From Achromobacter aloeverae (GTDB lineage: Bacteria > Pseudomonadota > Gammaproteobacteria > Burkholderiales > Burkholderiaceae_B), in the NCBI RefSeq assembly GCF_004121055.1, contig NZ_PYAL01000002.1:124001-188000 (forward strand): 64,000 nt of DNA. Reading direction: 5' to 3'. The notes under the pieces are model-generated. The model was not told the origin of the DNA. It saw only the letters and a list, made by a program, of their open reading frames with translations, and made no database searches. Both the position numbers and the translations under genes were made by a program. This document shows, piece after piece, positions 16,752-25,493 of this stretch. Each line of letters starts with the position of its first letter. Position 1 is the stretch's first letter.

Positions 16752-16804
16752 TAAAAAAGCGAAAAAGCGAAGCGGCCGCCGGTCGCCTTTTGCGGAGCGA
16801 CCGG
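16752..16804 (-). terminator. Hairpin plus T-rich tail after the Bug gene
   Basis: On the minus strand, CCGGTCGC and GCGACCGG form an 8-bp stem (plus-strand 16779-16804), followed by a T-rich stretch. It probably ends or weakens transcription from the Bug gene before the dehydrogenase. Confidence 0.55.
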
Positions 16805-16824
16805 GACCAGCAGGTCGACGAATG

Positions 16825-17802
16825 CTACTCCATCTTGATGCCGCTCTTGGCGATGACGTCCTGCCAGCGCTTCACTTCGCCCTGCTGGAAGGCGGTGAAG
16901 TCGGCGGGACTGTTGGCGACGACTTCGAAGCCCAGGCCGTGCAGGGTCTCCTGCACCTGCTTCTCGCGCAGGGTCTTGCGCAGCGCGTTGGACAGCTGTT
17001 CGACCACCGGCTTCGGGGTGCCGGCCGGCACGGCGAAGCCCTGCCAGGAATAGACGACCATGTCCTGCAGGCCGGCCTGCGCCATGGTGGGCACGTCGGG
17101 CAATTCAGGAATGCGGGCATCGCCCGTGGTGGCGAGGGCCTTCAACTTGCCCGCCTTGATGTGGGTCAGCACGGCGCCAAGGTTCTGGAAGGAAACGTTG
17201 ACCTGGTTGCCCATCAGGTCGCTGATGGCGGCGGCGCCGCCGCGGTAGGGCACGTCCACGCCGGTGGTGCCGGTCTTCTGGCGGAACAGCACGGCGGACA
17301 GGTGATCGGACGAACCCGTGCCGGACGAGGCATAGGACACCGCGCCGGGATTGGCCTTGGCGTAGGCGACCAGTTCGGCGACGTTGTTGGCCGGGAACTT
17401 GGGCGCGGCGACCAGCACGTTGGGATTGCGGACCGCCATGGTCAGGTACGTGAAATCCTTGCTCGGGTTGTACGATAAGTTCTGGTACAAGGCCTGGTTG
17501 ATGGAGAAGGTGCCGATCGAACCGACCATCATGGTGTACCCGTCGGGGGCGGACCGGGCCAGCGCCTGCGCGCCGATGGCGCCGTTGGCGCCCGGCTTGT
17601 TCTCCACCACGAAGTTCTGCTTGAGCTGCTGCGACAGGCCCGGCGTCACGGCGCGCGCCGTGATATCGGACGAGCCCCCCGGCACGAAGGGAACGATGAC
17701 GGTCACGGGCTTGTCAGGGTAGGACGCGGCCTGGGCGGCGCCGGCGCTGGCGAGCAGCAGCCCGGCGGTCGCCGCGGCAAGGGTGCGGATTACGGATTTC
17801 AT
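16825..17802 (-). CDS. Bug/TctC-family periplasmic solute-binding protein
   Basis: A 325-residue Bug protein. It has a signal peptide ending AAQAASYPDKP (cleavage near residue 25), VTVIVPFVPGGSSDITAR and VVENKPGANGAIGAQALAR, the family motifs. It binds a carboxylate in the periplasm. It is divergent from a GntR regulator, with 173 bp and two palindromes between them, so it is probably regulated by that protein. The downstream gene on the same strand is a 2-hydroxyacid dehydrogenase. Confidence 0.93.
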   Translation of the reverse strand: MKSVIRTLAAATAGLLLASAGAAQAASYPDKPVTVIVPFVPGGSSDITARAVTPGLSQQLKQNFVVENKPGANGAIGAQALARSAPDGYTMMVGSIGTFSINQALYQNLSYNPSKDFTYLTMAVRNPNVLVAAPKFPANNVAELVAYAKANPGAVSYASSGTGSSDHLSAVLFRQKTGTTGVDVPYRGGAAAISDLMGNQVNVSFQNLGAVLTHIKAGKLKALATTGDARIPELPDVPTMAQAGLQDMVVYSWQGFAVPAGTPKPVVEQLSNALRKTLREKQVQETLHGLGFEVVANSPADFTAFQQGEVKRWQDVIAKSGIKME

Positions 17803-17927
17803 GTTGTCTCCTGATTTTCTTGTGGCAGGCGCGGCAATCTTGGCCCGGCCTGGTCCGCGCGCGGGGCTTGGCGGTCCCGGAACCGCCTCGGTGCCGGTAT
17901 GCGATGCCCGCGCGTGCAGCTTATGTT

Positions 17928-17960
17928 ATCGGTTGTCCGATGTCTAGCTTGTTAAACAAG
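17928..17960. promoter_or_regulatory. Candidate GntR/FadR-type operators
   Basis: Two palindromes lie just before the GntR gene: ATCGG-TTGT-CCGAT at 17928-17941 and CTTGTTAAACAAG at 17948-17960. The second contains TTGTTAAACAA, an exact match to the FadR-subfamily pattern TNGTNNNACNA. The position between the divergent Bug and GntR genes supports control of both. Confidence 0.6.
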
Positions 17961-17975
17961 CACAGGTGTTCAGGC

Positions 17976-18815
17976 ATGAATATGTCAACCAAGTATACTG
18001 GCGTCCCCTTCGAGGGACTGGAGAAGCCCTTGCCCAAAGCCCGTAGCCTACCGATCCCGAGCGCCGGCGCGGCGGACCGCGCCGTTGCGTCCGCGCATGA
18101 GGCCCGGGCGCCCGCGCTGGACCGGGGCCAGCGGGTGCGGCTGGGGGACCAGCTGTACGGCCAGATCTTCGACCAGATCGCCTCGGGCCGCTTGAATGTG
18201 GGCGACAAGCTGCCCTCCGAACATGAGATCTGCGAACAGTTCGGCGTGTCGCGGCCTGTCGTGCGGGAAGCCTTGTTGCGCCTGCGCGCCGATGGGCTGG
18301 TCAGCGCCTATCAGGGCCTGGGCACCTTCGTCAGCCACCAGCCCGCGCCGCGCCTGAAGACCCTGGGCGACGTGCGCAACGTCAGCGCCTATTTGCGCGC
18401 CCAGGAAGTGCGCATGGCGCTGGAAGGCGATGCCGCCCGCCTGGCGGCCTTGCGCCGCACGGACGAGCAACTGAAGAAAATTGTCGACGCGGACCGCGCT
18501 TTCGCCGAAGGCCTGGCCCATGGCCGGGTTTCGGCCGAGGCCGACCTGGCATTCCATGCCAGCATCGCCGAGGCCAGCGGCAATGATTTCTACCTGGCCG
18601 TGCTGGAGACCATACACGAGTCCATACAGGGATTCATGCGCCTGTCGCTGAACCTCACCCGCACCGGCTCGCGCCAGCGCGCGGAGCGGGTGGCGGACGA
18701 GCACGCCGCCATCCTGGCCGCGATACGCGAGCAGGACGGCGAGCGCGCGCGCGTGGCCATGCAGTTCCATCTGGGCCAGGCGCGGCATCGGCTGGTCGAC
18801 AAGGAAAGGGATTAG
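17976..18815 (+). CDS. GntR (FadR subfamily) transcriptional regulator
   Basis: A 279-residue regulator. After a 45-residue N-terminal extension, the winged helix spans about residues 50-115 (LPSEHEICEQFGVSRPVVRE, then ALLRLRADGLV). The C-terminal FCD-type domain (DLAFHASIAEASGNDFYLAV) binds metal and carboxylate ligands. The frame is open from 17820, but the ATG at 17976 follows the operators. The family mostly represses genes for sugar acids, hydroxy acids or fatty acids. Neighbours (Ldh-type dehydrogenase, Bug proteins, aldolase) fit a carboxylate effector. Confidence 0.92.
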   Translation: MNMSTKYTGVPFEGLEKPLPKARSLPIPSAGAADRAVASAHEARAPALDRGQRVRLGDQLYGQIFDQIASGRLNVGDKLPSEHEICEQFGVSRPVVREALLRLRADGLVSAYQGLGTFVSHQPAPRLKTLGDVRNVSAYLRAQEVRMALEGDAARLAALRRTDEQLKKIVDADRAFAEGLAHGRVSAEADLAFHASIAEASGNDFYLAVLETIHESIQGFMRLSLNLTRTGSRQRAERVADEHAAILAAIREQDGERARVAMQFHLGQARHRLVDKERD

Positions 18816-18884
18816 CGGGGACGGGCGGGGCATGCCCGCGCGGCCGGGCGCAAGAACATCCAAACGCAAACACGGAGACAGCAA

Positions 18885-20009
18885 GTGGCAGTCAAGGATA
18901 GTGAAATCTTCAAGGCGCCCCTGGACCAGGTGCGCGAACAGATTCTGCGGGTCCTGCAGGCCTGGGGCATGCCGGCCGACCTGGCGACGACGACCGCCGC
19001 GTTGATGAGCGAGACGGACGCGCTGGGCATCGATTCGCACGGCATCTCGATGCTGCCCAGCTACGAAGACAAGGTACGCGCCGGCACGCTGAACATCGCC
19101 GCCCGCGCGCGCGTGGTGCGCGACAGCCCCGCCAGCGCCTTGCTCGATGCCGAAGGCGGGCTGGGCTACCCGGCCGCCGCGCAGGCCATGAACCTGGCGG
19201 TGGACAAGGCGCTGGCACAAGGCGTGGGCGCGGTGGCGGTGCGCAACTCGCATCACTTCGGCGCGGCCGGCGTGTACGCGCGCATCGCCGTGCGCCGCGG
19301 CGTCGTCGGCCTGGTGACCAGCAGCGCCAACGGGGTGATCATGGTGCCCACCGGGGCAGCGCGGCCGATGCTGGGAACCAATCCCTTGTCCTTCGCGGCG
19401 CCGGCCGGCAAGCACGAACCCTTCGTGCTGGACATGGCTACCACCACGGTCGCGGCCAACAAGGTCAAGGTCTACGATTTCCATCGCAAGGCGCTGCCCT
19501 CGGGCTGGGCCGTCGATGGGCAAGGCCAGCCGGTGACCGATTCGGCCGAGGCCATGGCGTATATCTTCGACCGCCCCGACGGCGGGCTGACCCCGCTGGG
19601 CGGCACGCCGGCCATGAGCAGCCACAAGGGCTATGGGCTGGCGATGATGGCGCAGATCCTGGGATCGACGCTGACCGGCAGCGAATTCGCGCTGACCTAT
19701 GCCCAACGCCGGCAAGCCGGCCAGCCGGACAATATCGGCCACTTTTTCCTGGCCCTGAATCCGGCGGCGTTCCGCGACGCCGGCGCGTTCGAAGCCGACC
19801 TGGACCAGATGATAGATGCCGTGCACGATATGCCGCGCGCCGATCCGGCCGTGCCCGTGATGGTGGCGGGCGAGCCAGAGGCCGCGCACCGCGCCCGCCG
19901 CGAAGTCGAGGGCGTGCCCATTCCGCCGGCCCTGGACCAGCGTCTGCGCGCTATCTGCGAGCGTTGCGGCGCGCCTTACCTGCTGCGCGATCGACCTGCC
20001 GCGCATTGA
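18885..20009 (+). CDS. Malate/L-lactate dehydrogenase family oxidoreductase
   Basis: A 374-residue NAD(P)-dependent dehydrogenase of the Ldh-2 family (malate, L-sulfolactate or ureidoglycolate dehydrogenase type). The motifs are SHGISMLPSYEDKVRAG, VRNSHHFGAAGVYARIA (catalytic histidine), PMLGTNPLSFAAPAG and SSHKGYGLAMM. A GTG at 18885 is used as the start. It lies 69 bp after the GntR gene, so it is the likely first structural gene of that regulon. It should oxidise a 2-hydroxy-acid; the exact substrate is not shown. Confidence 0.92.
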   Translation: MAVKDSEIFKAPLDQVREQILRVLQAWGMPADLATTTAALMSETDALGIDSHGISMLPSYEDKVRAGTLNIAARARVVRDSPASALLDAEGGLGYPAAAQAMNLAVDKALAQGVGAVAVRNSHHFGAAGVYARIAVRRGVVGLVTSSANGVIMVPTGAARPMLGTNPLSFAAPAGKHEPFVLDMATTTVAANKVKVYDFHRKALPSGWAVDGQGQPVTDSAEAMAYIFDRPDGGLTPLGGTPAMSSHKGYGLAMMAQILGSTLTGSEFALTYAQRRQAGQPDNIGHFFLALNPAAFRDAGAFEADLDQMIDAVHDMPRADPAVPVMVAGEPEAAHRARREVEGVPIPPALDQRLRAICERCGAPYLLRDRPAAH

Positions 20010-20040
20010 CCTGCCTGCATCGACAGATGACGATGTTCAT

Positions 20041-20167
20041 GAAAGCAGGGTCTGTAAAGCAGGGCCATGAAGGCAAGACCGATAAGGCAAGACCGATAAG
20101 GCAAGACCGATAAGGCAAGACCGATAAAGCAAGGTCCATAAAAGCAGGATCGATAAGCAAGGTCCAT
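20041..20167. repeat. 14-bp tandem repeat between the Ldh-type gene and the Bug gene
   Basis: Four perfect copies of AAGGCAAGACCGAT (20070-20125) are followed by three altered copies and preceded by degenerate ones. Each perfect copy ends so that TAA is formed at the junction, and the 14-bp period puts TAA in all three frames. The repeat fills the space between two co-directional genes and ends just before the ribosome site of the next one. Antisense open frames across it are repeat artefacts. Confidence 0.9.
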
Positions 20168-20183
20168 GAACACAGGAGACAGC

Positions 20184-21194
20184 ATGGCATCGAACCGTAT
20201 TCCCTTTCCGGCGCCCCGCCGTCGCGTAATGGCGGCGTTGGCCTTGAGCCTCGCGGGGCTGGCCGCGACAGCACTGGCGCCGGCCGCGCGGGCCGCGGAT
20301 TGGCCGGACCGGCCCCTGCGGCTGGTGGTGCCTTTCCCGCCTGGCGGCAGCACCGACGCAGTGGGCCGCCTGGTCGCCGCCGAGCTGGCCAAGGAGCTGA
20401 AGCAGACGGTGATCGTCGAGAACAAGGGCGGGGCCAACGGCAATATCGGCTCGGACTATGTCGCCAAGGCCGAGCCGGACGGTTACACGCTGCTGTTGTC
20501 GGGGGTGGGCTCCAATGCCATCAACTACGCGCTGTACCAGTCCATGCCATACAAGAACAGCGATTTCGCCCATATTTCGCTCCTGGCGACCGGCCCCAAC
20601 GTGCTTGTTGCCAACCCCGAATTCCCGGCCAGGACGTTCAAGGAGTTCATCGCGCTGGCCAAGGCCAGTCCCGGCAAGTACACGCATGCCAGTTCGGGCA
20701 ACGGTTCATCGGGGCATCTTGCGATGGAAATGCTCAAGCAGGCGGCGGGCATCGACCTGATGCACGTTCCCTACAAGGGCGGCGCGGCAGCCATCACGGA
20801 CACCATCGCCGGCCGTGTGTCGGTGCTGTTCCTCAACCAGGACAATGTGCTGCCGCAGGTCCAGGCGGGCAAGCTGCGGGCGCTGGCCGTAGCCAGCGAA
20901 AAGCGCAACCCGGCCTATCCGGATACGCCGACCATCGCCGAGTCGGGCTACCCCGGCTTCGCCGCGGAATCGTGGTTCGGCCTGTCGGCGCCGGCGCGCA
21001 CGCCGCCGCAAGTGATCGAGCGCCTGCACCAGGCCACCGTCAAGGCCATGGCCGACGCGGAACTGCGGCAGAAGCTGGAAAAGGTGGGATTCGTCGTGGT
21101 GGGCAACGGTCCGCGCGAATTCTCCACGTTCGTCACCGCTGAAATCCAGAAATGGGGCAAGGCGGCCAAGGAGTCCGGCGCACGGATGGACTGA
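20184..21194 (+). CDS. Bug/TctC-family periplasmic solute-binding protein
   Basis: A 336-residue Bug protein. The N-terminus has a basic region, then a long hydrophobic signal (VMAALALSLAGLAATALAPA, cleavage near residue 38), then WPDRPLRLVVPFPPGGSTDA and VIVENKGGANGNIGSDYVAK. GGAG 8 bp before 20184 favours this start over the ATG at 20166. It follows the Ldh-type gene across a tandem repeat and precedes an aldolase, so it probably supplies a carboxylate to this pathway. Confidence 0.93.
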   Translation: MASNRIPFPAPRRRVMAALALSLAGLAATALAPAARAADWPDRPLRLVVPFPPGGSTDAVGRLVAAELAKELKQTVIVENKGGANGNIGSDYVAKAEPDGYTLLLSGVGSNAINYALYQSMPYKNSDFAHISLLATGPNVLVANPEFPARTFKEFIALAKASPGKYTHASSGNGSSGHLAMEMLKQAAGIDLMHVPYKGGAAAITDTIAGRVSVLFLNQDNVLPQVQAGKLRALAVASEKRNPAYPDTPTIAESGYPGFAAESWFGLSAPARTPPQVIERLHQATVKAMADAELRQKLEKVGFVVVGNGPREFSTFVTAEIQKWGKAAKESGARMD

Positions 21195-21278
21195 CGCGGG
21201 CAACCGCGCAAGGCCATCCGCCCGGATGTTGCGGCACTTCGAGGTGTCCGCGGATCTACACAGGAAGCAGGAAGCAAT

Positions 21279-22043
21279 ATGACCTCACCCTTACCCAATC
21301 GTTTTCGCCAGCGCATCCTCGCGCGTGAGCGGGTCATCGGTTTCTGGATGTGCATGTCCAGCCACATCACGGCCGAATTGGCCGGCCTGGCCGGCTACGA
21401 CTGGCTGCTGCTGGACGGCGAGCATTCGCCCAACGAGATCCCGATGTTCCTGCAGCAGTTGCAGGCCCTGCAAGGCAGCGAGGCGGCGCCCGTGGGACGG
21501 CCGACGCAGAACGATCCGGTGGAGATCAAGCGCTTCCTCGACATCGGTTTCTACAACTTCCTGATTCCCTTCATCGAATCCGCCGACGAGGCGCGCCGGG
21601 CGGTGGCGGCGACGCGCTATCCGCCCGAGGGCATCCGTGGCGTGGCGGGCATGCATCGCAGCAATCTGTACGGCACCGTGCCGGACTACCTGAAGACGAT
21701 CAACGACAACATCTGCGTGCTGTTGCAGATCGAAAGCCAGGCCGGCGTCGACGCGATCGACGAGATTGCCGCGGTGCCCGGCGTGGACGGCATCTTCATC
21801 GGTCCTTCCGACCTGGCGGCGGCCTTGGGGCATCTGGGCAATCCCGGCCATCCGGACGTGCAGAAGACCATACGTCACCTGTACGAACGGGCGAGCGCGC
21901 ATGGCAAGGCCGTCGGCATCCTGGCGCCGGTGGTGGAGGACGCGCGCCGCTACATCGACATGGGCATGCACTTCATCGCCGTCGGGACGGACCTGGGCGT
22001 GTTCAAGCAGGCCACGTTCGCCTTGCGCGAGACCTTCCGTTGA
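21279..22043 (+). CDS. HpcH/HpaI-family aldolase
   Basis: A 254-residue class II pyruvate aldolase (2-dehydro-3-deoxyglucarate or 4-hydroxy-2-oxo-heptanedioate aldolase type). [11 protein letters not shown] holds the catalytic histidine (H49), [14 protein letters not shown] the metal-binding glutamate, and [16 protein letters not shown] the metal-binding aspartate. These enzymes split 2-oxo-4-hydroxy acids into pyruvate and an aldehyde. It ends the GntR-linked run (GntR, Ldh-type dehydrogenase, Bug, aldolase), which fits breakdown of a sugar acid or hydroxy-dicarboxylate. Confidence 0.92.
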   Translation: MTSPLPNRFRQRILARERVIGFWMCMSSHITAELAGLAGYDWLLLDGEHSPNEIPMFLQQLQALQGSEAAPVGRPTQNDPVEIKRFLDIGFYNFLIPFIESADEARRAVAATRYPPEGIRGVAGMHRSNLYGTVPDYLKTINDNICVLLQIESQAGVDAIDEIAAVPGVDGIFIGPSDLAAALGHLGNPGHPDVQKTIRHLYERASAHGKAVGILAPVVEDARRYIDMGMHFIAVGTDLGVFKQATFALRETFR

Positions 22044-22073
22044 GAGACGGGTAAGTTCGCGGGCAAAAAGTCA

Positions 22074-22103
22074 AAGGGCCGATTCCACGAGGACTCGGCC
22101 CTT
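22074..22103 (+). terminator. Hairpin downstream of the aldolase gene
   Basis: AAGGGCCGA and TCGGCCCTT form a 9-bp perfect stem with a 12-bp loop, 30 bp after the aldolase stop. A weak T-containing tail (GATTTGCC) follows. It is the likely end of the GntR-linked operon. Confidence 0.65.
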
Positions 22104-22261
22104 GATTTGCCTATCTTGCCTTGCTTTGCGCGCGCTGAACGACTGGAGCGTGGCGGACCGCAGTGGACATTCCCGACTGCCGTTTTCACATCAACGACAC
22201 GCGCGCTTGCCTACGCGTGGATATCAAGCCGGCAAGGGGCCGGCGATTCCGCGCGAGGCAG

Positions 22262-22283
22262 GTCCGGATCCGGGGATCCGGAC
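22262..22283 (-). terminator. Perfect 10-bp-arm palindrome downstream of rpsT
   Basis: GTCCGGATCC and GGATCCGGAC are separated by GG, 8 bp beyond the rpsT stop codon. It probably ends or protects the rpsT transcript, although no T run follows on the minus strand. Confidence 0.5.
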
Positions 22284-22291
22284 AATCACAA

Positions 22292-22555
22292 TCAGGCCAG
22301 GGCCTTGACGGCGGCAGCCAGGCGGCTCTTGTGGCGAGCGGCCTTGTTCTTGTGGATGATGTTCTTGTCAGCCACGCGATCGATCACGCTGGTCGACTTT
22401 TGCAGCACGGCGGCGGCGGCAGCCTTGTCGCCCGCTTCAATGGCTTGGCGCACGCGCTTGATGGCGGTACGCAGCATCGAGCGCAGGCTCGAGTTGTGCT
22501 TGTTGCGCTCGACGGATTGACGGGCACGCTTGCGGGCTTGGGCAGTGTTGGCCAT
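22292..22555 (-). CDS. rpsT: 30S ribosomal protein S20
   Basis: An 87-residue, strongly basic protein. It starts [20 protein letters not shown] and ends [19 protein letters not shown], typical of S20, which binds 16S rRNA in the small subunit. It is a single-gene unit with its own promoter 36-63 bp upstream of the ATG. Confidence 0.98.
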   Translation of the reverse strand: MANTAQARKRARQSVERNKHNSSLRSMLRTAIKRVRQAIEAGDKAAAAAVLQKSTSVIDRVADKNIIHKNKAARHKSRLAAAVKALA

Positions 22556-22590
22556 ATTGCTATTTAGTTAAGAATTCGGCAAAGCTCAAC

Positions 22591-22618
22591 ATTATAACAA
22601 TGATCGACGTTTATGCAA
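22591..22618 (-). promoter_or_regulatory. rpsT promoter
   Basis: On the minus strand a perfect -10 TATAAT (plus-strand 22591-22596) is preceded by TTGCAT (22613-22618) with a 16-bp spacer. It lies 36 bp before the rpsT ATG. Confidence 0.65.
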
Positions 22619-22656
22619 GCGTTTGTCGAGCGTGTTGTCTCAGCCCTGCACGTGTC

Positions 22657-23700
22657 TCAGGCCTGCAGGACGTCGATGGTGACCAGCCAGGGCAAGCGCC
22701 TGATTGTAATGGGTATCGTGCGCGCCAGTGTGTCCAGCGTGGCATCGGAGTCGTCCAGCGGGAACTGGCCGGTGACCAGCAGGCCGCCAGCCGCCATCGA
22801 GACGCGCAGCACGCCGCTGCGGTAGGGACGCAAGGCCGCCACGATATCGGCCAGGGGGCGGTTGCGCACGGCGATCCAGCCCGTCTCCCAGGCCGCGTCG
22901 GCCATCAGCTCGGCACGGGGGGTATCGATCTGCATGCCGTCGAAGCGCGCCCCGGTGCCCGCCGCCACCGTCGCGCGCGCCTGGCCGCTTGTGACGATTT
23001 CCACTTCGTGCTCGTGGACCACCACCAGCGAACGGCGCATCTGCTGGCGCACCATATAGCGCGTGCCCAGGGACCGCACGGACCCCTGTTCGGTATGGAT
23101 ATAGAAGGGACGGTTGGGATCCTTCGCCACGGACACCGTCACCGCGCCTTCCAGCAGCCGCACATTGCGCGTGGGGCCGGCGAAGTCCAGTTCGACCCGG
23201 GTCCGCGCGTCCAGCAGGATCTGGCTGCCGTCGGACAGCAGGTACTGGCGCCGTTCACCGGTCGCCGTGGCGGCATCGGCCGAGAGATTCTTCAGCGGGT
23301 ACAGCTCATTGACCAGGCCCAGCCCGACCAGGCCCGCCGCCAGGGCGCCGCCGCCGGCCAGCAGGCGGCGCCGCAGCGGACCGCGGGCCAGCCTGGGGGG
23401 CACCAGGGGCGCCTGGCCCGCCGATCGGGCTGGCGCGACGGGCAGGCGGCTGACGCCGGCGGCCGTCTGGGCGGGGGTGGAATATCCGGCTGGGTAGTAG
23501 TCGCTCAGTCGGCCAAAGGACGACCCCAGCGCCGAGGTCAGCTGGTTCCAGGCCTTCTCATGCAGGGGGTCCGCTTCCCGCCATGCCATGAAGTCCGCGT
23601 AATCGGCAGGCGATGCGCGGCCGGAACGCAACAGCAGCAGCCAGTTCACAACCTGGTCTGCCACGGGCGAAGCGGGTTCCGGTATTGCGTCCTGTCTCAA
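22657..23700 (-). CDS. FecR-family anti-sigma / sigma-regulatory protein, without a partner
   Basis: A 347-residue FecR-like protein. The N-terminal cytoplasmic DUF4880-like domain (QVVNWLLLLRSG, AWREADPLHEKAWNQL) is followed by a linker, one membrane segment (about 115-135) and a periplasmic FecR domain (GERRQYLLSDGSQILLDART, SLGTRYMVRQQ). Such proteins pass a signal from a TonB receptor to an ECF sigma factor. No fecI-like sigma gene or TonB receptor lies beside it. The only upstream start is TTG at 23700, so a GTG 36 bases further in is also possible. It may be a remnant or act on a distant sigma factor. Confidence 0.85.
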   Translation of the reverse strand: MRQDAIPEPASPVADQVVNWLLLLRSGRASPADYADFMAWREADPLHEKAWNQLTSALGSSFGRLSDYYPAGYSTPAQTAAGVSRLPVAPARSAGQAPLVPPRLARGPLRRRLLAGGGALAAGLVGLGLVNELYPLKNLSADAATATGERRQYLLSDGSQILLDARTRVELDFAGPTRNVRLLEGAVTVSVAKDPNRPFYIHTEQGSVRSLGTRYMVRQQMRRSLVVVHEHEVEIVTSGQARATVAAGTGARFDGMQIDTPRAELMADAAWETGWIAVRNRPLADIVAALRPYRSGVLRVSMAAGGLLVTGQFPLDDSDATLDTLARTIPITIRRLPWLVTIDVLQA

Positions 23701-23936
23701 TGGCGTTCCAGGGCGGGCTCAGTCGGTATGAGGGGATATTGCATTGTAAATCTGATTGTAAATATTAAAGCGTTTTCTAAGCTATCGGGCAATTTCCCCA
23801 ATGATTTTAAAGAGAACTAGTCCATTCTCGTCTTTGCGGATGAGCACCAGGGCAGAAATATACGGAAATTTATTGAAATAGGCTTAATTCCGGGGACGGG
23901 CCCAGGGGCATAGGTTCGTCCGTGCCGCCGGCGGGT

Positions 23937-25493
23937 TCAGGGCGATTCCTTTCCGCGGCGCGCGAAATCACGCGGCCGTACGCCGCACAGGAGCAGCACG
24001 GCGCCGTAGGTGGCGGCGCTGCCCGCGAGGACGGCGGCCAGCCACAGCAGGCGCCGGGTGCCATGCGCCTGCAGGGCGATCCAGTCCAGGTGATGGTTGG
24101 CGTAGCGCAGCACGGCGGCCATCGCCAGCAGGGCCGGGACCAGGCGCAGGACGAATACGCCCCAACCCGGGCTTGGCCGGTAAGCGCCACGGCGCAGCAA
24201 CAGCGCCAGCAACATCAGAGCGTTCAGGCACGCGCCCAGGCCGATGGCCAGGGCGAGGCCGGCATGGGCCAGGCGGGGCACCAGGACCAGGTTCAGGCAC
24301 TGCGTCAGCACCAGTACAAGCACGGCAACCTTGACTGGCGTACGGATGTCCTGGCGCGCGTAGAAGCCGGGCGCCAGGATCTTGACCGACAGCAGGCCGA
24401 TCAGGCCCACGCCGTAGGCCATGACCGCGATGCGGGTCTGGGCCACGTCGTGGGCGGAAAAAGCGCCGTAGTGGAAAAGGGTGGCGACCAGCCCGTCCGA
24501 CAACAGCGCCAGGCCCACCGACCCGGGCAGGCCCACCAGCAGGGTCAGGCGCAGGCCCCAATCCAGCAAGGCGCTGTAGGCCTGGGTGTCGGCGCGGGCG
24601 TTGGCGGCCGACAGGCTGGGCAGCAGCACCGTGCCGAGCGCCACGCCCAGCATGGCGGTGGGAAATTCCATGAGGCGGTCGGCATAGGACAGCCAGGTGA
24701 CGCTGCCGGCGGGCAGCCAGGTCGCGATGTTGGTATTGATCAACAGCGAAATCTGCGCCACCGAGACCCCCAGCGTCGCCGGCAGCATTTGCTTGAGTAT
24801 GCGCTGTACGGTCGGGTCGGCCCATGCCTCGCCCAGGCGGGCCGTGTAGCGGGGCGCCATGCCCAGTCGAACCAGTGCTATCCATTGGATGGCAAGTTGC
24901 AGGACGCCGCCGGCCAGCACGCCGATGGCCAGCGCGTAGACGGGCGGGTCGTAGTGCGGCGCCAGCCAGATGCAGGCCACGATCATGGCGATGTTGAGCA
25001 GCACCGGCGTGAAGGCCGGCACGGCGAAATGGCGCCAGGTGTTGAGCACGCCCGACGCGAACGCCACCAGGGACATGCACAGGATGTAGGGGAACATCAC
25101 CCGCGTCATCCACACCGCGCCGTCGAAGCCGGGGCCGCTGCGCAGGCCGCTGGCCATGGCGGTCACGACCCAGGGCGCGGCCACCATGCCGATCGCCGTG
25201 ACCAGCATCAGCGCCACGGTCAGCAGCAGCGCCACCTTGTCCAGCAAGGGGCGCACGCCCGCGTCGCCATGCTGCGCGCGCGCCGCCCCCAGGATGGGCA
25301 CGAAGGCCTGGGCGAACGCGCCTTCGGCGAACAGTCGCCGCAGCAGGTTGGGGATGCGGAAGGCGACCCAGAAGGCGTCGGTGAGCGGCGCCGCGCCGAA
25401 CGCGCGCGCCACCAGGATGTCGCGGGCCAGGCCCGCGATGCGCGACAGCAAGGTGAAGCTGCTGACCGTGGAGGCGGAGCGCAACAGGCTCAT
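23937..25493 (-). CDS. murJ: Lipid II flippase MurJ
   Basis: A 518-residue inner-membrane protein with about 14 hydrophobic segments. The N-terminus STVSSFTLLSRIAGLARDIL and DAFWVAFRIPNLLRRLFAEG are signature MurJ/MviN motifs. It moves lipid II across the inner membrane for peptidoglycan synthesis. The length fits the family (about 510-520). A hairpin lies between it and the upstream SDR, so it probably has its own promoter. In many betaproteobacteria murJ lies close to rpsT, as here. Confidence 0.96.
   Translation of the reverse strand: MSLLRSASTVSSFTLLSRIAGLARDILVARAFGAAPLTDAFWVAFRIPNLLRRLFAEGAFAQAFVPILGAARAQHGDAGVRPLLDKVALLLTVALMLVTAIGMVAAPWVVTAMASGLRSGPGFDGAVWMTRVMFPYILCMSLVAFASGVLNTWRHFAVPAFTPVLLNIAMIVACIWLAPHYDPPVYALAIGVLAGGVLQLAIQWIALVRLGMAPRYTARLGEAWADPTVQRILKQMLPATLGVSVAQISLLINTNIATWLPAGSVTWLSYADRLMEFPTAMLGVALGTVLLPSLSAANARADTQAYSALLDWGLRLTLLVGLPGSVGLALLSDGLVATLFHYGAFSAHDVAQTRIAVMAYGVGLIGLLSVKILAPGFYARQDIRTPVKVAVLVLVLTQCLNLVLVPRLAHAGLALAIGLGACLNALMLLALLLRRGAYRPSPGWGVFVLRLVPALLAMAAVLRYANHHLDWIALQAHGTRRLLWLAAVLAGSAATYGAVLLLCGVRPRDFARRGKESP

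Noticed and set aside
20041-20167. Tandem repeats considered as a CRISPR array
   Set aside because: Units are 14 bp and directly adjacent with no spacers, and no cas gene is nearby.
19951-20687. Minus-strand frames with repeated LPYRSCLIGLALSV-like sequence
   Set aside because: They are translations of the 14-bp tandem repeat and the antisense of the Bug gene; a 14-bp unit gives a 14-residue peptide period with no known family.
23701-23936. Possible sigma-factor (fecI) remnant before fecR
   Set aside because: No frame in this AT-rich gap shows sigma-factor motifs.
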